Shown: one piece after another, positions 24,733 through 33,147 of the stretch
Numbering within the stretch: the first letter of the stretch is position 1
Layout: every line of letters begins with the position of its first letter
DNA from: DATBJG01 sp963790545
GTDB lineage: Bacteria > Acidobacteriota > Vicinamibacteria > Vicinamibacterales > JAMQPK01
Assembly: GCA_963790545.1 (NCBI GenBank)
Contig: CAWBPA010000014.1
Span: 1-36,089 of the forward strand
Reading direction: 5' to 3'
DNA: 36,089 nt
Translations under genes and position numbers: made by a program
Notes under the pieces: model-generated
Databases searched by the model: none
What the model was told of the DNA's origin: nothing
Seen by the model: the letters and a program-made list of their open reading frames with translations, nothing else

Positions 24733-26035
24733 TGTTGCTCCACGCGGTGACGCGTCCCAGCCGATCGTACGGGCGGCTGATATGCATTCCGCCCGTGACC
24801 AGATCTGGCCGGCCGTTGCCATCCAGATCCCCGAGCGCGAGCGTGATCAAATGAGTCGGCGCCGTACCAATCGCTCGCATCGCAAACTGCATCCGTCCGT
24901 TGTTTTCAAGCCAGACAACGCTCGGTGCCTCAAGGTTGTCCCAGTCGTTGTTGGCTGTGACGACCACCACGTCCACGTCGCTGTCCCCATCGAGATCTCC
25001 AGCCTGCGGACTTGATGCCCCCTGCAGGTCGGCAATGCGGTGGTAGTCGAACTCGAGATTGCCCTTGTTTTCGAGCCATTGCACGCCCTGCCATGGCCGG
25101 CTGTTGGGAGGGGCGTAGTCAAAGGCATCGCCATTGCTGTACAGAATGTCGATATCGCCGTCGCGATCGAGATCGATCGTTGAAATCCAGCTCGAGCCAA
25201 AATCGGAATTTGTCGACCCCCACACCATCTTCGGTGTAAAGCCTCCACGCCCGTCGTTCGAATACGCCCAAATCTCCTCCCACTCCTGGCTGACCAGTGT
25301 GACGATGTCGGGAAATCGATCGGCGTTGAGCGGGGCCACAATTGCGTTGATTGGTCCAGAGAGTCGCTGCAGCACGCGCTGGTTGAATTTCCAGTTGCCT
25401 GTATTTTCCAACCAGCTGGTTTCGCCATCGTCGTAGCCGAAGCCGGCGACCGCAAGGTCGAGGTCCCCGTCACCGTCGAGGTCGCCGGCCCGCACGTCGG
25501 CCACTCGAGCTGCCTGTTCGAGGATCACGTGCGGGGTGAAATTCTGACGACCGTCGTTTTCAAGGATAATCACAGACCCCGTCCGATTGTTGCTGGGCAT
25601 GAGCACACCAAGGGCGGCGACCACCAAATCCAGATCGCCATCTCCTTCGAAATCGATCCCTTCCACGTGTGCCGGCGCCGCAATGTCGCCTCCAACCGGA
25701 ATCTCGGCGTAAGAACCCCTTGGAGACTGTCGAATCCATGTCACGCGGTTGCGAAGGGCATCGCAGACCAGAACGTCGGCAAGGCCATCGCGATCGAGAT
25801 CGACGATTGCTACGTTGGCAATGCGTGGCCGTTCGTCGCCGCGAATCGGATCGCCAATCGGTTGGGGTGTCAAAAAGGTGGAGGCTGGTCCTGGCGGAAG
25901 CATTCCGGAGCGATCGGCCGACACTTCTTCTGGCCGCGAGCCAGAGGTTTGACGGCGGACCCACCACGCGGCGCCAAGCGCGATCGCTATCACCAAAACG
26001 GCAAGAATTGTGAAGGTGACCCTGCGGGCCGGCAT
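24710..26035 (-). CDS. FG-GAP/VCBS-repeat protein with N-terminal membrane anchor
   Basis: A 441-residue protein with an N-terminal hydrophobic segment (TFTILAVLVIAIALGAAWW, residues ~7-25) and a calcium-binding beta-propeller. At least six motifs of the DxDxDGxxDL type are visible (DLDRDGLADV, DFEGDGDLDL, DLDGDGDLDL, DLDRDGDIDI, DLDGDSDVDV, DLDGNGRPDL), spaced about 50-60 residues apart with a conserved WLENxG between them. Unlike the CRTAC1 protein at 15232 it has no UnbV domain. It is first gene of a minus-strand series (FG-GAP, TPR, zinc alcohol dehydrogenase, sugar dehydrogenase remnant) and divergent from the DUF1592 gene (106 bp). Probably a periplasmic or surface scaffold; function unknown. 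Confidence 0.88.
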   Translation of the reverse strand: MPARRVTFTILAVLVIAIALGAAWWVRRQTSGSRPEEVSADRSGMLPPGPASTFLTPQPIGDPIRGDERPRIANVAIVDLDRDGLADVLVCDALRNRVTWIRQSPRGSYAEIPVGGDIAAPAHVEGIDFEGDGDLDLVVAALGVLMPSNNRTGSVIILENDGRQNFTPHVILEQAARVADVRAGDLDGDGDLDLAVAGFGYDDGETSWLENTGNWKFNQRVLQRLSGPINAIVAPLNADRFPDIVTLVSQEWEEIWAYSNDGRGGFTPKMVWGSTNSDFGSSWISTIDLDRDGDIDILYSNGDAFDYAPPNSRPWQGVQWLENKGNLEFDYHRIADLQGASSPQAGDLDGDSDVDVVVVTANNDWDNLEAPSVVWLENNGRMQFAMRAIGTAPTHLITLALGDLDGNGRPDLVTGGMHISRPYDRLGRVTAWSNNGPNATR

Positions 26036-26077
26036 TTTATTGTCACTATGTCGCGCCTGTACTGCACGTTCTGGACA

Positions 26078-26106
26078 TTGACACTGTACAGTATCAGGCG
26101 TAGCCT
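26078..26106 (+). promoter_or_regulatory. Candidate promoter with operator-like palindrome
   Basis: TTGACA (26078-26083), 17-nt spacer, TAGCCT (26101-26106): a perfect -35 with a weak -10 (3 of 6), pointing at the DUF1592 gene. The -35 overlaps a 16-bp dyad GACACTGTACAGTATC (26080-26095) with one mismatched pair and a perfect core ACTGTACAGT. Placed in a 106-bp divergent gap, it could control both the DUF1592 series and the FG-GAP series. The regulator is not identifiable. Confidence 0.4.
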
Positions 26107-26141
26107 CGTTTTAAACGACCACGCGGGGTAGGAGGGGCGGA

Positions 26142-28607
26142 ATGCGTGCGCGCACGATTGTTCTGGTCGGCGTTTTCTCGTGGATGGCGCTGTCAGCCCG
26201 GAGCGTTCCGCAGGCGGCGCCGCAGAGTCCGACCGCGAGCGGCGTTTCCGCATCGACATCACCGGCTCCCGATGTGCGCCAATTCGTCACGCAGGTACTG
26301 CACGGCGTGCCATAACGAACGAACCCAGACGGCGGGTCTGGCGCTTGACACGATGAACTTTCAGGATCTTCCGGCTGGTGCCGATGTTTGGGAAAAGGTA
26401 ATCCGGAAAGTGCGGGTGGGCATGATGCCACCCCCGGGCGCACGGCATCCAGACCCGGCCACGCGGAATGGGTTAGTGGCGTCGCTGACGAGCACGCTGG
26501 ACAAAGCCGCCCTGGCAGAACCGAACCCTGGGCGTCCGGCGCTGCACCGGTTGAACCGGACCGAGTATGCCAATGTCATTCGCGATTTGCTCGCCCTCGA
26601 AGTAGAACCCAGAACGCTTTTGCCTCCAGACGATTCGGCGTACGGATTCGACAACGTAGCGGATGTCCTTGGCGTTTCAGCCACCCTGATGGAGCAGTAT
26701 GTGAGCGCGGCGGGCAAAGTCAGTTCGCTCGCAGTGGGAGACCCCGACGTCAGTCCAGGTGCGGAGGTCTACCGCATCCCCCAGGAAGCGTCACAGGATA
26801 AACACGTCGAGGGTTTGCCGTTTGGTACGGTCGGGGGAGTTCTCGCGAAGCCCACGATTCAGGTTGCGGGCCAGTATGAGCTATCGGCAAAGTTCTTTCG
26901 AACCAACCTGGGCGTGCTGCGCGGGCTGGAGTACGAGCACTGGCTCGAATACAGCGTAGACGGCGAGCGGGTCCATCTCGTCAAAGTCGGAGGACCGGAC
27001 GACTGGGCCGCCAATCTGGAGAACAACACGCTCATCGCCGACGAGATTCGAGCAGCGGGCGAAAATTCGCGTGATGCTGACGGCAGGGCCCCACGAGATT
27101 GCGGCCGCATGGCTCAAGAAGAGCGGAGCGACCGATCCCGTCAGAACGACCCGGCCCATCCGAAGCTCCCATGACACGCGAGACCCCATGGGAATTCCTC
27201 ATCTGTCGACCTTTACGATAGCAGGGCCGTTCGAGACGCTTGGTTCCGGCGATACGCCGAGCAGGCGCAAGATTTTCACCTGCGAACCCACGAAAGGGGC
27301 CGAGGATCGTTGCGCAAGGCAAATCATCTCGACCCTGGTTCGTCGCGCGTATCGCGGGCAAGGGACCGACAGCGATGTAGAGCGGTTGCTGGATTTCTAC
27401 CGCCGGGGCCATCTGGAGCGTGATTTTGAGAGGGGCATTCAGGTGGCCTTGCAGCGCATACTGGCGAGCCCGAAGTTCGTGTTCCGCGCCGAGCGGGATC
27501 CCCGGAACGCCCTGTCCGGCAAAGCCTACCGCATCAGCGACCTCGAGTTGGCGTCGCGTCTTTCGTTCTTCCTGTGGAGCAGCATTCCCGACGATGAACT
27601 TCTTCAAGTTGCCAGTGAGGGCAAGCTTGGTGTTCCCGCGGTGCTCGAACAACAAGTACGCCGGATGTTGGCCGACCCGCGGTCTAAGCGGCTCGTCGCA
27701 AACTTTGCCGGCCAGTGGCTGTACCTTGCGAAATCTATCGAATCATCAGCCGAATTCGATGGAGTTCCCCGATTTCGACGACAACCTGCGGCAGTCCTTC
27801 CGGCGCGAGAGCGAAATGTTCTTCGAAAGCATCATTCGCGAAGACCGCAACGTTCTCGACCTGATGACTGCGGATTATACGTTCGTCGATGAACGGCTCG
27901 CGAAGCACTACCGCATTCCGAATGTCTATGGAAGCCACTTTCGGCGAGTGAACGTCACCGACGACGCGCGAAGGGGGCTGCTTGGCAAGGGGGCGATCCT
28001 GACGGTGACGTCCTATGCCACTCGAACGTCGCCGGTCGTGCGCGGCAGGTGGATCCTGGACAATATTCTGAATGCGCCGCCGCCACCGCCACCAAAGGAC
28101 ATCGTCATCCCGCCGCTGCCAGAAGGCAATCAGGAAGACAGAATCCTGACGATGCGGGAACGGATGGAGGAACATCGCAAGAACCCGATCTGTGCGAATT
28201 GCCACCGACTTTTCGATCCGATCGGGCTGGCGATGGAAAACTTTGACGCCGTTGGGGAGTGGCGCACCCGCGATGGCGGTTCGCTCGGGAGTCCCATTGA
28301 TGCATCGGGCGAGCTTCTGGACGGAACGCGAGTGGACGGGGTAGTCTCACTACGGCAGGCGCTGTTGCGGCAGCCAGAGCTGTTTGTAGGGACGGTGGTC
28401 GAGAAGCTCATGATTTATGCTCTCGGTCGCGGTGTGGGCCCGCATGACATGCCGGCGGTGCGGGCGGTCATCCGGGACGCGGCCCGCCGTGATTATCGGT
28501 TCTCTGCCATTGTGCTCGGTATCGTGAACAGCACGCCGTTCAGGATGCGAATCAGTGGGTCTCCCGAGCGTGAGAATGCACCAACGAAGGTGGCAACCGC
28601 TCGGTGA
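26142..28607 (+). pseudogene. DUF1592-family cytochrome-like exported protein, three frameshifts
   Basis: A planctomycete/acidobacterial type protein. Start ATG 26142 (GGAGGGG 4 nt upstream) with a signal peptide. The usual domains can be followed across frames: heme site YCTACH (26296-26313), DUF1587 (LHRLNRTEYANVIRDLLALE), a carbohydrate-binding-like DUF1595 area, DUF1592 (SDLELASRLSFFLWSSIPDD), DUF1588 (RTSPVVRGRWILDNILNAPP; a second CxxCH in ICANCHRLFDPIG) and DUF1585 (GTRVDGVVSLRQALL). Frame changes occur near 26294 (extra G in CAGGTAC), near 27062-27066 (A-run) and near 27728 (CCTT for CCT before RNLSNHQPNS). The full protein would be about 820 residues. It is followed closely by the DUF1552 gene, its regular partner. 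Confidence 0.85.
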
Positions 28608-28653
28608 AGGTATTGACAACGCGAGAAAACGCAAAGCAAATAGGAGCGGCCCG

Positions 28654-29970
28654 ATGTTCATCACGAAAATGGCGTTACCCCGTCGGACGGTTCTCCGCGG
28701 CATGGGTGCCACACTCGCGTTGCCGTTCCTTGAAGCGATGGTGCCGGCGTTGACGGCCACCGCTCAGACCGTCGCCAATCGACCCCGCCGCTTTGGCGTT
28801 GTATTCGTGCCGCTTGGCGAGCGGCCCGGATACTGGACGCCCAAAACGGTCGGGTCGGATTTCGAGTTCACGCAAATTCTGAAACCCATCGAGAAATTCC
28901 GACAGCACGTCACCGTGGTGTCGGAGCTCTGTGACCCGCTTGATGGGCATGCGACGACGGTCTCGGCGTGGCTGAGTGGTGCCATCCCGAAGAAGACCTT
29001 CGCAGAAGATGTCTATAGCGGCGAGACCGTCGACCAGGTCATCGCGCGCAAGATCGGGCAGGAAACACCGCTTCCATCGCTCGAGCTGGCTACTGAAGAT
29101 TTTACGGGCTACGTCGGCGGGTGCGATACGCAGTACAGCTGCGCGTACATGAACACCATATCGTGGTCGTCGGCGACCTCGCCGGTGCCGATGGAGATCA
29201 ACCCGCGAGTCGTGTTCGAGCGCTTGTTCGGACGGCCCGGTACAAGCGCCCAGCGGCAGCAACGAATGCAGACTGATAAGAGCATTCTCGATTCGCTGAA
29301 CGACGACGTCAAGGATTTGGAACGTGGACTCGGCACGCGCGATCTGGGCCGGTTGCACGAATATCTGGATCGCGTGCGGGAAGTCGAGCGGCGGATCCAG
29401 TTGTCAGAGCAGACGCAGGCCAATTCCGTATTGGCAGTGGATGCGCCCCTTGGAATTCCCGAGACGTGGGAGGAGCACGCGATCCTTATGTACGATCTGG
29501 CGGCGCTCGCCTACCAGGCGGACATCACACGCGTCCTCACCTATATGAAGGCGAAGGACGCCAGCATGATCTGGTACACGAACCTCGGCGTTTCCGAGCC
29601 GCATCACTCGACAACGCACCATCTGGATTTGCCGGAAAGTATCGCCAACCTTGTGAAGATCAACACGTATCATATGACCCTCTTCGCCAAGTTCCTGGAG
29701 ACGTTGAGCACCACGCCCGACGGCGATGGCTCGCTCCTGGATCACTCGCTCATCCTGTTCGGCAGCGGCATGAGTGAAGCCAACACCCACTCCCGGCTCG
29801 ACATTCCCACGCTGCTCGTCGGCGGCGGCGGCGTCGGGTTCAAGGGTAACCGTCACATCCAGACGGCCAAAGAGACGCCGTTTGCCAACTGCCTGCTCGC
29901 GCTGGCAAACAGGTTCGGATGCGAACTCCAGAGCTTCGGAACGCTGAGCACCGGGGAATTGGCACTCTAG
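28654..29970 (+). CDS. DUF1552 protein, Tat-exported
   Basis: A 438-residue protein with a Tat signal (LPRRTVLRGMGATLALPFLE, residues ~8-27), preceded by AGGAG 7 nt before the ATG at 28654. The body matches the DUF1552 family: RRFGVVFVPLGERPGYWTP, LKPIEKFRQHVTVVSEL, a long coiled central helix region (LNDDVKDLERGLG, YLDRVREVERRIQ), and a C-terminal alkaline-phosphatase/sulfatase-like core (LTYMKAKDAS, SEPHHSTTHHL, LILFGSGMSEANTHSRLDIP). Its order after a DUF1592 gene is the normal one in Planctomycetes and Acidobacteria. The reaction is unknown; the His-rich SEPHHSTTHH segment suggests metal binding (inference). Intact in one frame. Confidence 0.92.
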   Translation: MFITKMALPRRTVLRGMGATLALPFLEAMVPALTATAQTVANRPRRFGVVFVPLGERPGYWTPKTVGSDFEFTQILKPIEKFRQHVTVVSELCDPLDGHATTVSAWLSGAIPKKTFAEDVYSGETVDQVIARKIGQETPLPSLELATEDFTGYVGGCDTQYSCAYMNTISWSSATSPVPMEINPRVVFERLFGRPGTSAQRQQRMQTDKSILDSLNDDVKDLERGLGTRDLGRLHEYLDRVREVERRIQLSEQTQANSVLAVDAPLGIPETWEEHAILMYDLAALAYQADITRVLTYMKAKDASMIWYTNLGVSEPHHSTTHHLDLPESIANLVKINTYHMTLFAKFLETLSTTPDGDGSLLDHSLILFGSGMSEANTHSRLDIPTLLVGGGGVGFKGNRHIQTAKETPFANCLLALANRFGCELQSFGTLSTGELAL

Positions 29971-30014
29971 CGGTTTCAGTTGTCAGTAGTGGCTGAGAGC
30001 CCGTGAAGATTTCA

Positions 30015-30105
30015 ACGCAGAGGACGCAGAGGACGCTGAGCGCGCAGATGTTTATTTAAATTAGACTTTTCTGCGCCCTCTGCGGACCCTCTGCGAACTC
30101 TGCGC
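30015..30105. repeat. Nonamer inverted-repeat element
   Basis: The left arm has 9-nt units ACGCAGAGG ACGCAGAGG ACGCTGAGC GCGCAGATG; the centre is AT-rich (TTTATTTAAATT); the right arm has CTGCG repeated at 30071, 30080, 30091 and 30100 with CCCTCTGCGGA and CTCTGCG, i.e. the complement. It lies between the DUF1552 stop and the ankyrin gene. Just before it (29973-29994) TTTCAGT TGTCAGT shows a 7-nt rhythm. Same layout as the elements at 60 and 4383, with a different unit length. Role unknown. Confidence 0.75.
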
Positions 30106-30146
30106 GAAGCCTTGGCATTGAGAACAACTACTCGGGGGAAGACACG

Positions 30147-31688
30147 ATGGGGATGCGACACATTGCGGCCACGATGTTGGCACTCTCGGTGGCAGGTTTG
30201 GATGCTGCCGCGGCAGACCGCCTTCCCCTGGTCGAGGCCGTTCGGGCCGGCAACGTCGAGAACGTGCGCGCGCTGCTGAAACAGCGCGTCGACGTGAACG
30301 CGCCGCAGACCGACGGCACGACAGCGCTTCACTGGGCCGTCCGCGCGAACGCGACCGAGCTGGCGCGGTTGCTGATCGGGGCCGGCGCACACGCGAACGC
30401 GGCCAACCGCTATGGTGTGACCCCGCTCTCCCTGGCCGTCACCAACGGGAATTCCGTGCTGGCCGCGATGCTGCTCAAAGCCGGCGCCAATCCGAATGCC
30501 ACATCGGGAGAAGGCGAAACCGTTCTGATGACGGCCGCGCAGACAGGCAACGTTGAAACGGTCAAAGCGCTCGTCGCCCATGGCGCCAACGTCAACGCGG
30601 CCGAGAAGTGGCAGGGGCAAACTGCGCTCACATATGCGGCTATCGAGAACCATGCGGATGCCGTGAAGCTGCTGGCGGAAGTGGGTGCGGACATCAACGT
30701 TCGGTCGAAGCGGCTGGAGTTTCCGGACTTCGTCTTCAAGACGGCCGGGATGATCTACGTCGTGCAGCCGGTGGGAAGTTGGACACCGCTCATGTACGCA
30801 GCGCGCGATGGCGCAATCGACGCTGTGCGAGCGCTGGCCGACGTGGGTGCGAACCTGAACCTCGTGGATCCCGAGGGCACGACCGCCCTGACGTTGGCCA
30901 TTATCAACGGCCATTTCGATACCGCCGTCGCGATGCTGGAGAAGGGGGCCGACCCCAATGTAGCCGACAAGAACAGGATGACGCCCCTGTACGCCGCTGT
31001 GGATATGCACACGCTCCAAACGGTATGGGGACGTCCCGCGCCCGTGCTGAATGACACCGTTGACCCGGTCGGAATGGTGAAAGCGCTTCTCGCTCACGGC
31101 GCTGACCCCAACGTGCAGCTCAAACGCCCCATCATCGGCCGACACACGAGGAACACCGGTGATCCATCCTTGAGCGAAGGCACCACCGCGCTTGCGCGGG
31201 CGGCCAAGAGCGGCGACGTGGCGATCATGAAGGCGCTGCTCGAAGGAGGCGCGAATCCCTTCGTCACTCAGGCCGACTACACAACCACGGCAATAGTTGC
31301 GGCGGCCGGCCGCGGACAGCGAATCTATCCGGGTGCGGCATCGGTGGGAACCCAGGCAACAGAGAAGGATTCCCTCGAGGCGGTCAGACTGCTTGTGGAG
31401 CGCGGGGTGGATCCGGATGCCTTCAACGAACGTGGGCAGACTGCGTTGCACGTTGCAGCGGCCCGCGGGGCCGACTCGCTTGTCAGATATTTGGCCGAGC
31501 AGGGTGCCAAGCTCGACATGAAGGACCGTCGGGGACGGACGCCGCTGGATCTTGCTGTGGGGGTGCCCGCCGAAAACAGTCGGGGACCCGCCGAAGCGCA
31601 CGCGAGTACCGCCACCCTGCTCCGAGAGTTGATGGCGAAACGAGGCCTCACGCTGGCGACAGCTGCGCGCTCATCATCGGGACCCTAA
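30147..31688 (+). CDS. Exported ankyrin-repeat protein
   Basis: A 513-residue protein with a signal peptide (residues 1-23, ending LDAAAA) and about eight to ten ankyrin repeats from residue 25 on: DGTTALHWAVRANATELARL, YGVTPLSLAVTNGNSVLAAM, GQTALTYAAIENHADAVKLL, SWTPLMYAARDGAIDAVRAL, RGQTALHVAAARGADSLVRY and others. Two longer insertions (about residues 190-210 and 290-350) break the regular spacing. An SD-like GGGGGAAG lies 5 nt upstream of the ATG. Exported ankyrin proteins frequently follow DUF1592/DUF1552 gene pairs in Acidobacteria and probably provide a periplasmic protein-binding surface. Intact. Confidence 0.9.
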   Translation: MGMRHIAATMLALSVAGLDAAAADRLPLVEAVRAGNVENVRALLKQRVDVNAPQTDGTTALHWAVRANATELARLLIGAGAHANAANRYGVTPLSLAVTNGNSVLAAMLLKAGANPNATSGEGETVLMTAAQTGNVETVKALVAHGANVNAAEKWQGQTALTYAAIENHADAVKLLAEVGADINVRSKRLEFPDFVFKTAGMIYVVQPVGSWTPLMYAARDGAIDAVRALADVGANLNLVDPEGTTALTLAIINGHFDTAVAMLEKGADPNVADKNRMTPLYAAVDMHTLQTVWGRPAPVLNDTVDPVGMVKALLAHGADPNVQLKRPIIGRHTRNTGDPSLSEGTTALARAAKSGDVAIMKALLEGGANPFVTQADYTTTAIVAAAGRGQRIYPGAASVGTQATEKDSLEAVRLLVERGVDPDAFNERGQTALHVAAARGADSLVRYLAEQGAKLDMKDRRGRTPLDLAVGVPAENSRGPAEAHASTATLLRELMAKRGLTLATAARSSSGP

Positions 31689-31714
31689 AAATGCGTTGCA
31701 AAATTGTACGTAGC

Positions 31715-31732
31715 GCAGGTCTTTAGACCTGC
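31715..31732. repeat. Short perfect palindrome GCAGGTCT-TT-AGACCTGC
   Basis: An 8-bp stem with a 2-nt centre, flanked by GTACGTAGC and CCGCGG, in the 66-bp gap between the ankyrin gene and the next secreted protein gene. As I recall, similar 'TAGCGCAGG...CCTGC' palindromes are dispersed in related genomes. It could be a small REP-like unit or a transcript hairpin. Confidence 0.45.
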
Positions 31733-31754
31733 CCGCGGAAAGTGAAGATCCGTC

Positions 31755-32806
31755 ATGCGTCATCTTCTCGCACTCGCGATCCTGGTTGTTCTTACAACGC
31801 TCGTCGCACCCGCGCCGGTTCAAGGTCAGAACCTTGCGGACGTGCCTGGCGCGCGTGCAAGTTCGGCTTGGACTCCGCCACGAACGCCGTGGGGTGATCC
31901 TGACCTGCAAGGGATCTGGCCGAGCAGCGACATGCTGGGGACGCCTCTCGAACGGCCAGCCAATTTTGGTCACCGAGCCGTGCTGACGGACGAAGAGTTC
32001 GCCGCGCGCGCGGCTCAAAGCCGACGTCAATCGGACCTCGATTCCGAAACAGTCGTCGTCCAGCGCCCACGGCCGGATGGTCGTCCGGGTACTGGACCGC
32101 CCTCACATTGGGGCGAGCGTGGCAAACCGTCACGGCAGGCGTCACTCATCATCGATCCGCCGGACGGACGATTGCCGCCAATGACGCCTGAGGGACAGAA
32201 ACGCGCAAAGCTGATGCGCAGCACTTACCATCTTGATTTCCCCGACGCGGTGGAAGCCCATCCGTTCAACGAGTTCACGGACCTGGGTCCTTACGATCGG
32301 TGCATCTCGCGCGGCCCGCTCGCCTCGATGCTTCCCACCGGTTACAACATGGGAACGCAGATTTTTCAGGTTCCTGGGTATGTCGTCATCGTCAACGAGA
32401 TGATTCACGAGACGCGCGTCATCCCTCTGGACGGCCGCCCTCACCTGGGTTCGAGCATTCGACAGTACATGGGAGATTCGCGTGGTCGCTGGGAAGGTGA
32501 CACTCTCGTCGTCGAGACGACGAACGTCAATGGCAAGGTCGGGCTGACACGCAACGGCAACACGACCCCGACGAGTCAGGACCTGCGGATCGTGGAGCGT
32601 TTCACGCGCACCGACCCTGACACCATTCGGTTTGAAGCGACGATCGACGACCCACAGATCTGGACGCGGCCCTGGACGGTGACATTACCGCTGAGGCAGC
32701 ACCCGGAGTACGGCATGTTCGATACGCCTGCCACGAGGGCAATTACGGGATGACGAACATTCTCAGCGGCGCGCGGGCAGACGAGAAGCGGGCGGAGGAG
32801 AGATAA
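31755..32806 (+). CDS. Secreted protein of unknown function (PDLxGxW family), C-terminal frameshift
   Basis: An exported protein of about 350 residues, a longer relative of the gene at 10076: signal peptide (1-24, VQGQ), TPWGDPDLQGIWPSSDMLGTP, YDRCISRGPLASMLPTGYN, RVIPLDGRPHLGSSIRQYMG, RWEGDTLVVETTNVNGK, LRIVERFTRTDPDTIRFE, DPQIWTRPWTVTLPL. In the starting frame it stops at 32753 soon after EYGMFD. Adding one base near 32720-32722 gives EYACHEGNYGMTNILSGARA and a stop at 32806, the ending these proteins normally have. The annotated end is this repaired one. Co-directional with the ankyrin gene (66 bp). No known activity. Confidence 0.83.
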
Positions 32807-33147
32807 TGTCCAGCTTCGACCGAGCGTTCATTTTTTTGAATTCCCATCTGAATTTTTGAATCTATCGTCTGGTCTTCCACCGCTAACTGCACGATACTGC
32901 TCGCACGCGGCCTCGCACGGCGTTTGCACGTCGTTGTACGTTGACACTGAACACGCCGCATTGTAGTGTTCTGTTTCACTAAACAGATTGTGACCGTCCA
33001 TTGCCCCCGTGTCGAGGACGTGCATCCGGGGCTGCCCTGACGCGTTCATACACAGTTGATGATTTATGTCCGTCGCAAGATCCGGAGCGTAAGCGACGGC
33101 GGCGCGTGGGGGTGGGGCCCCACGCGAATCAAATAAAGGAGACAAGC
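32807..33147. other. Intergenic region before the second TonB receptor
   Basis: A gap of 341 bp. It contains an AT-rich patch (32825-32870) and the candidate promoter listed separately. No convincing gene is seen; a minus frame over 32828-33145 has no family likeness and would cover the promoter. The 3' end carries the Shine-Dalgarno AAAGGAG, 5 nt before the ATG at 33148. Confidence 0.5.
32941..32986 (+). promoter_or_regulatory. Candidate promoter plus inverted repeat for the second TonB receptor
   Basis: TTGACA (32941-32946), 17-nt spacer, TAGTGT (32964-32969), then the inverted repeat CTGTTT CACT AAACAG (32971-32986) where transcription would begin. The position suggests a repressor site over the start point. 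The other TonB receptor has a related CTGTTTC at 17128-17134. Medium-low confidence because the -10 is weak. Confidence 0.4.

Noticed and set aside
32828..33145. Minus-strand 105-codon frame upstream of the second TonB receptor
   Set aside because: It overlaps the candidate promoter and ribosome site and shows no family likeness.
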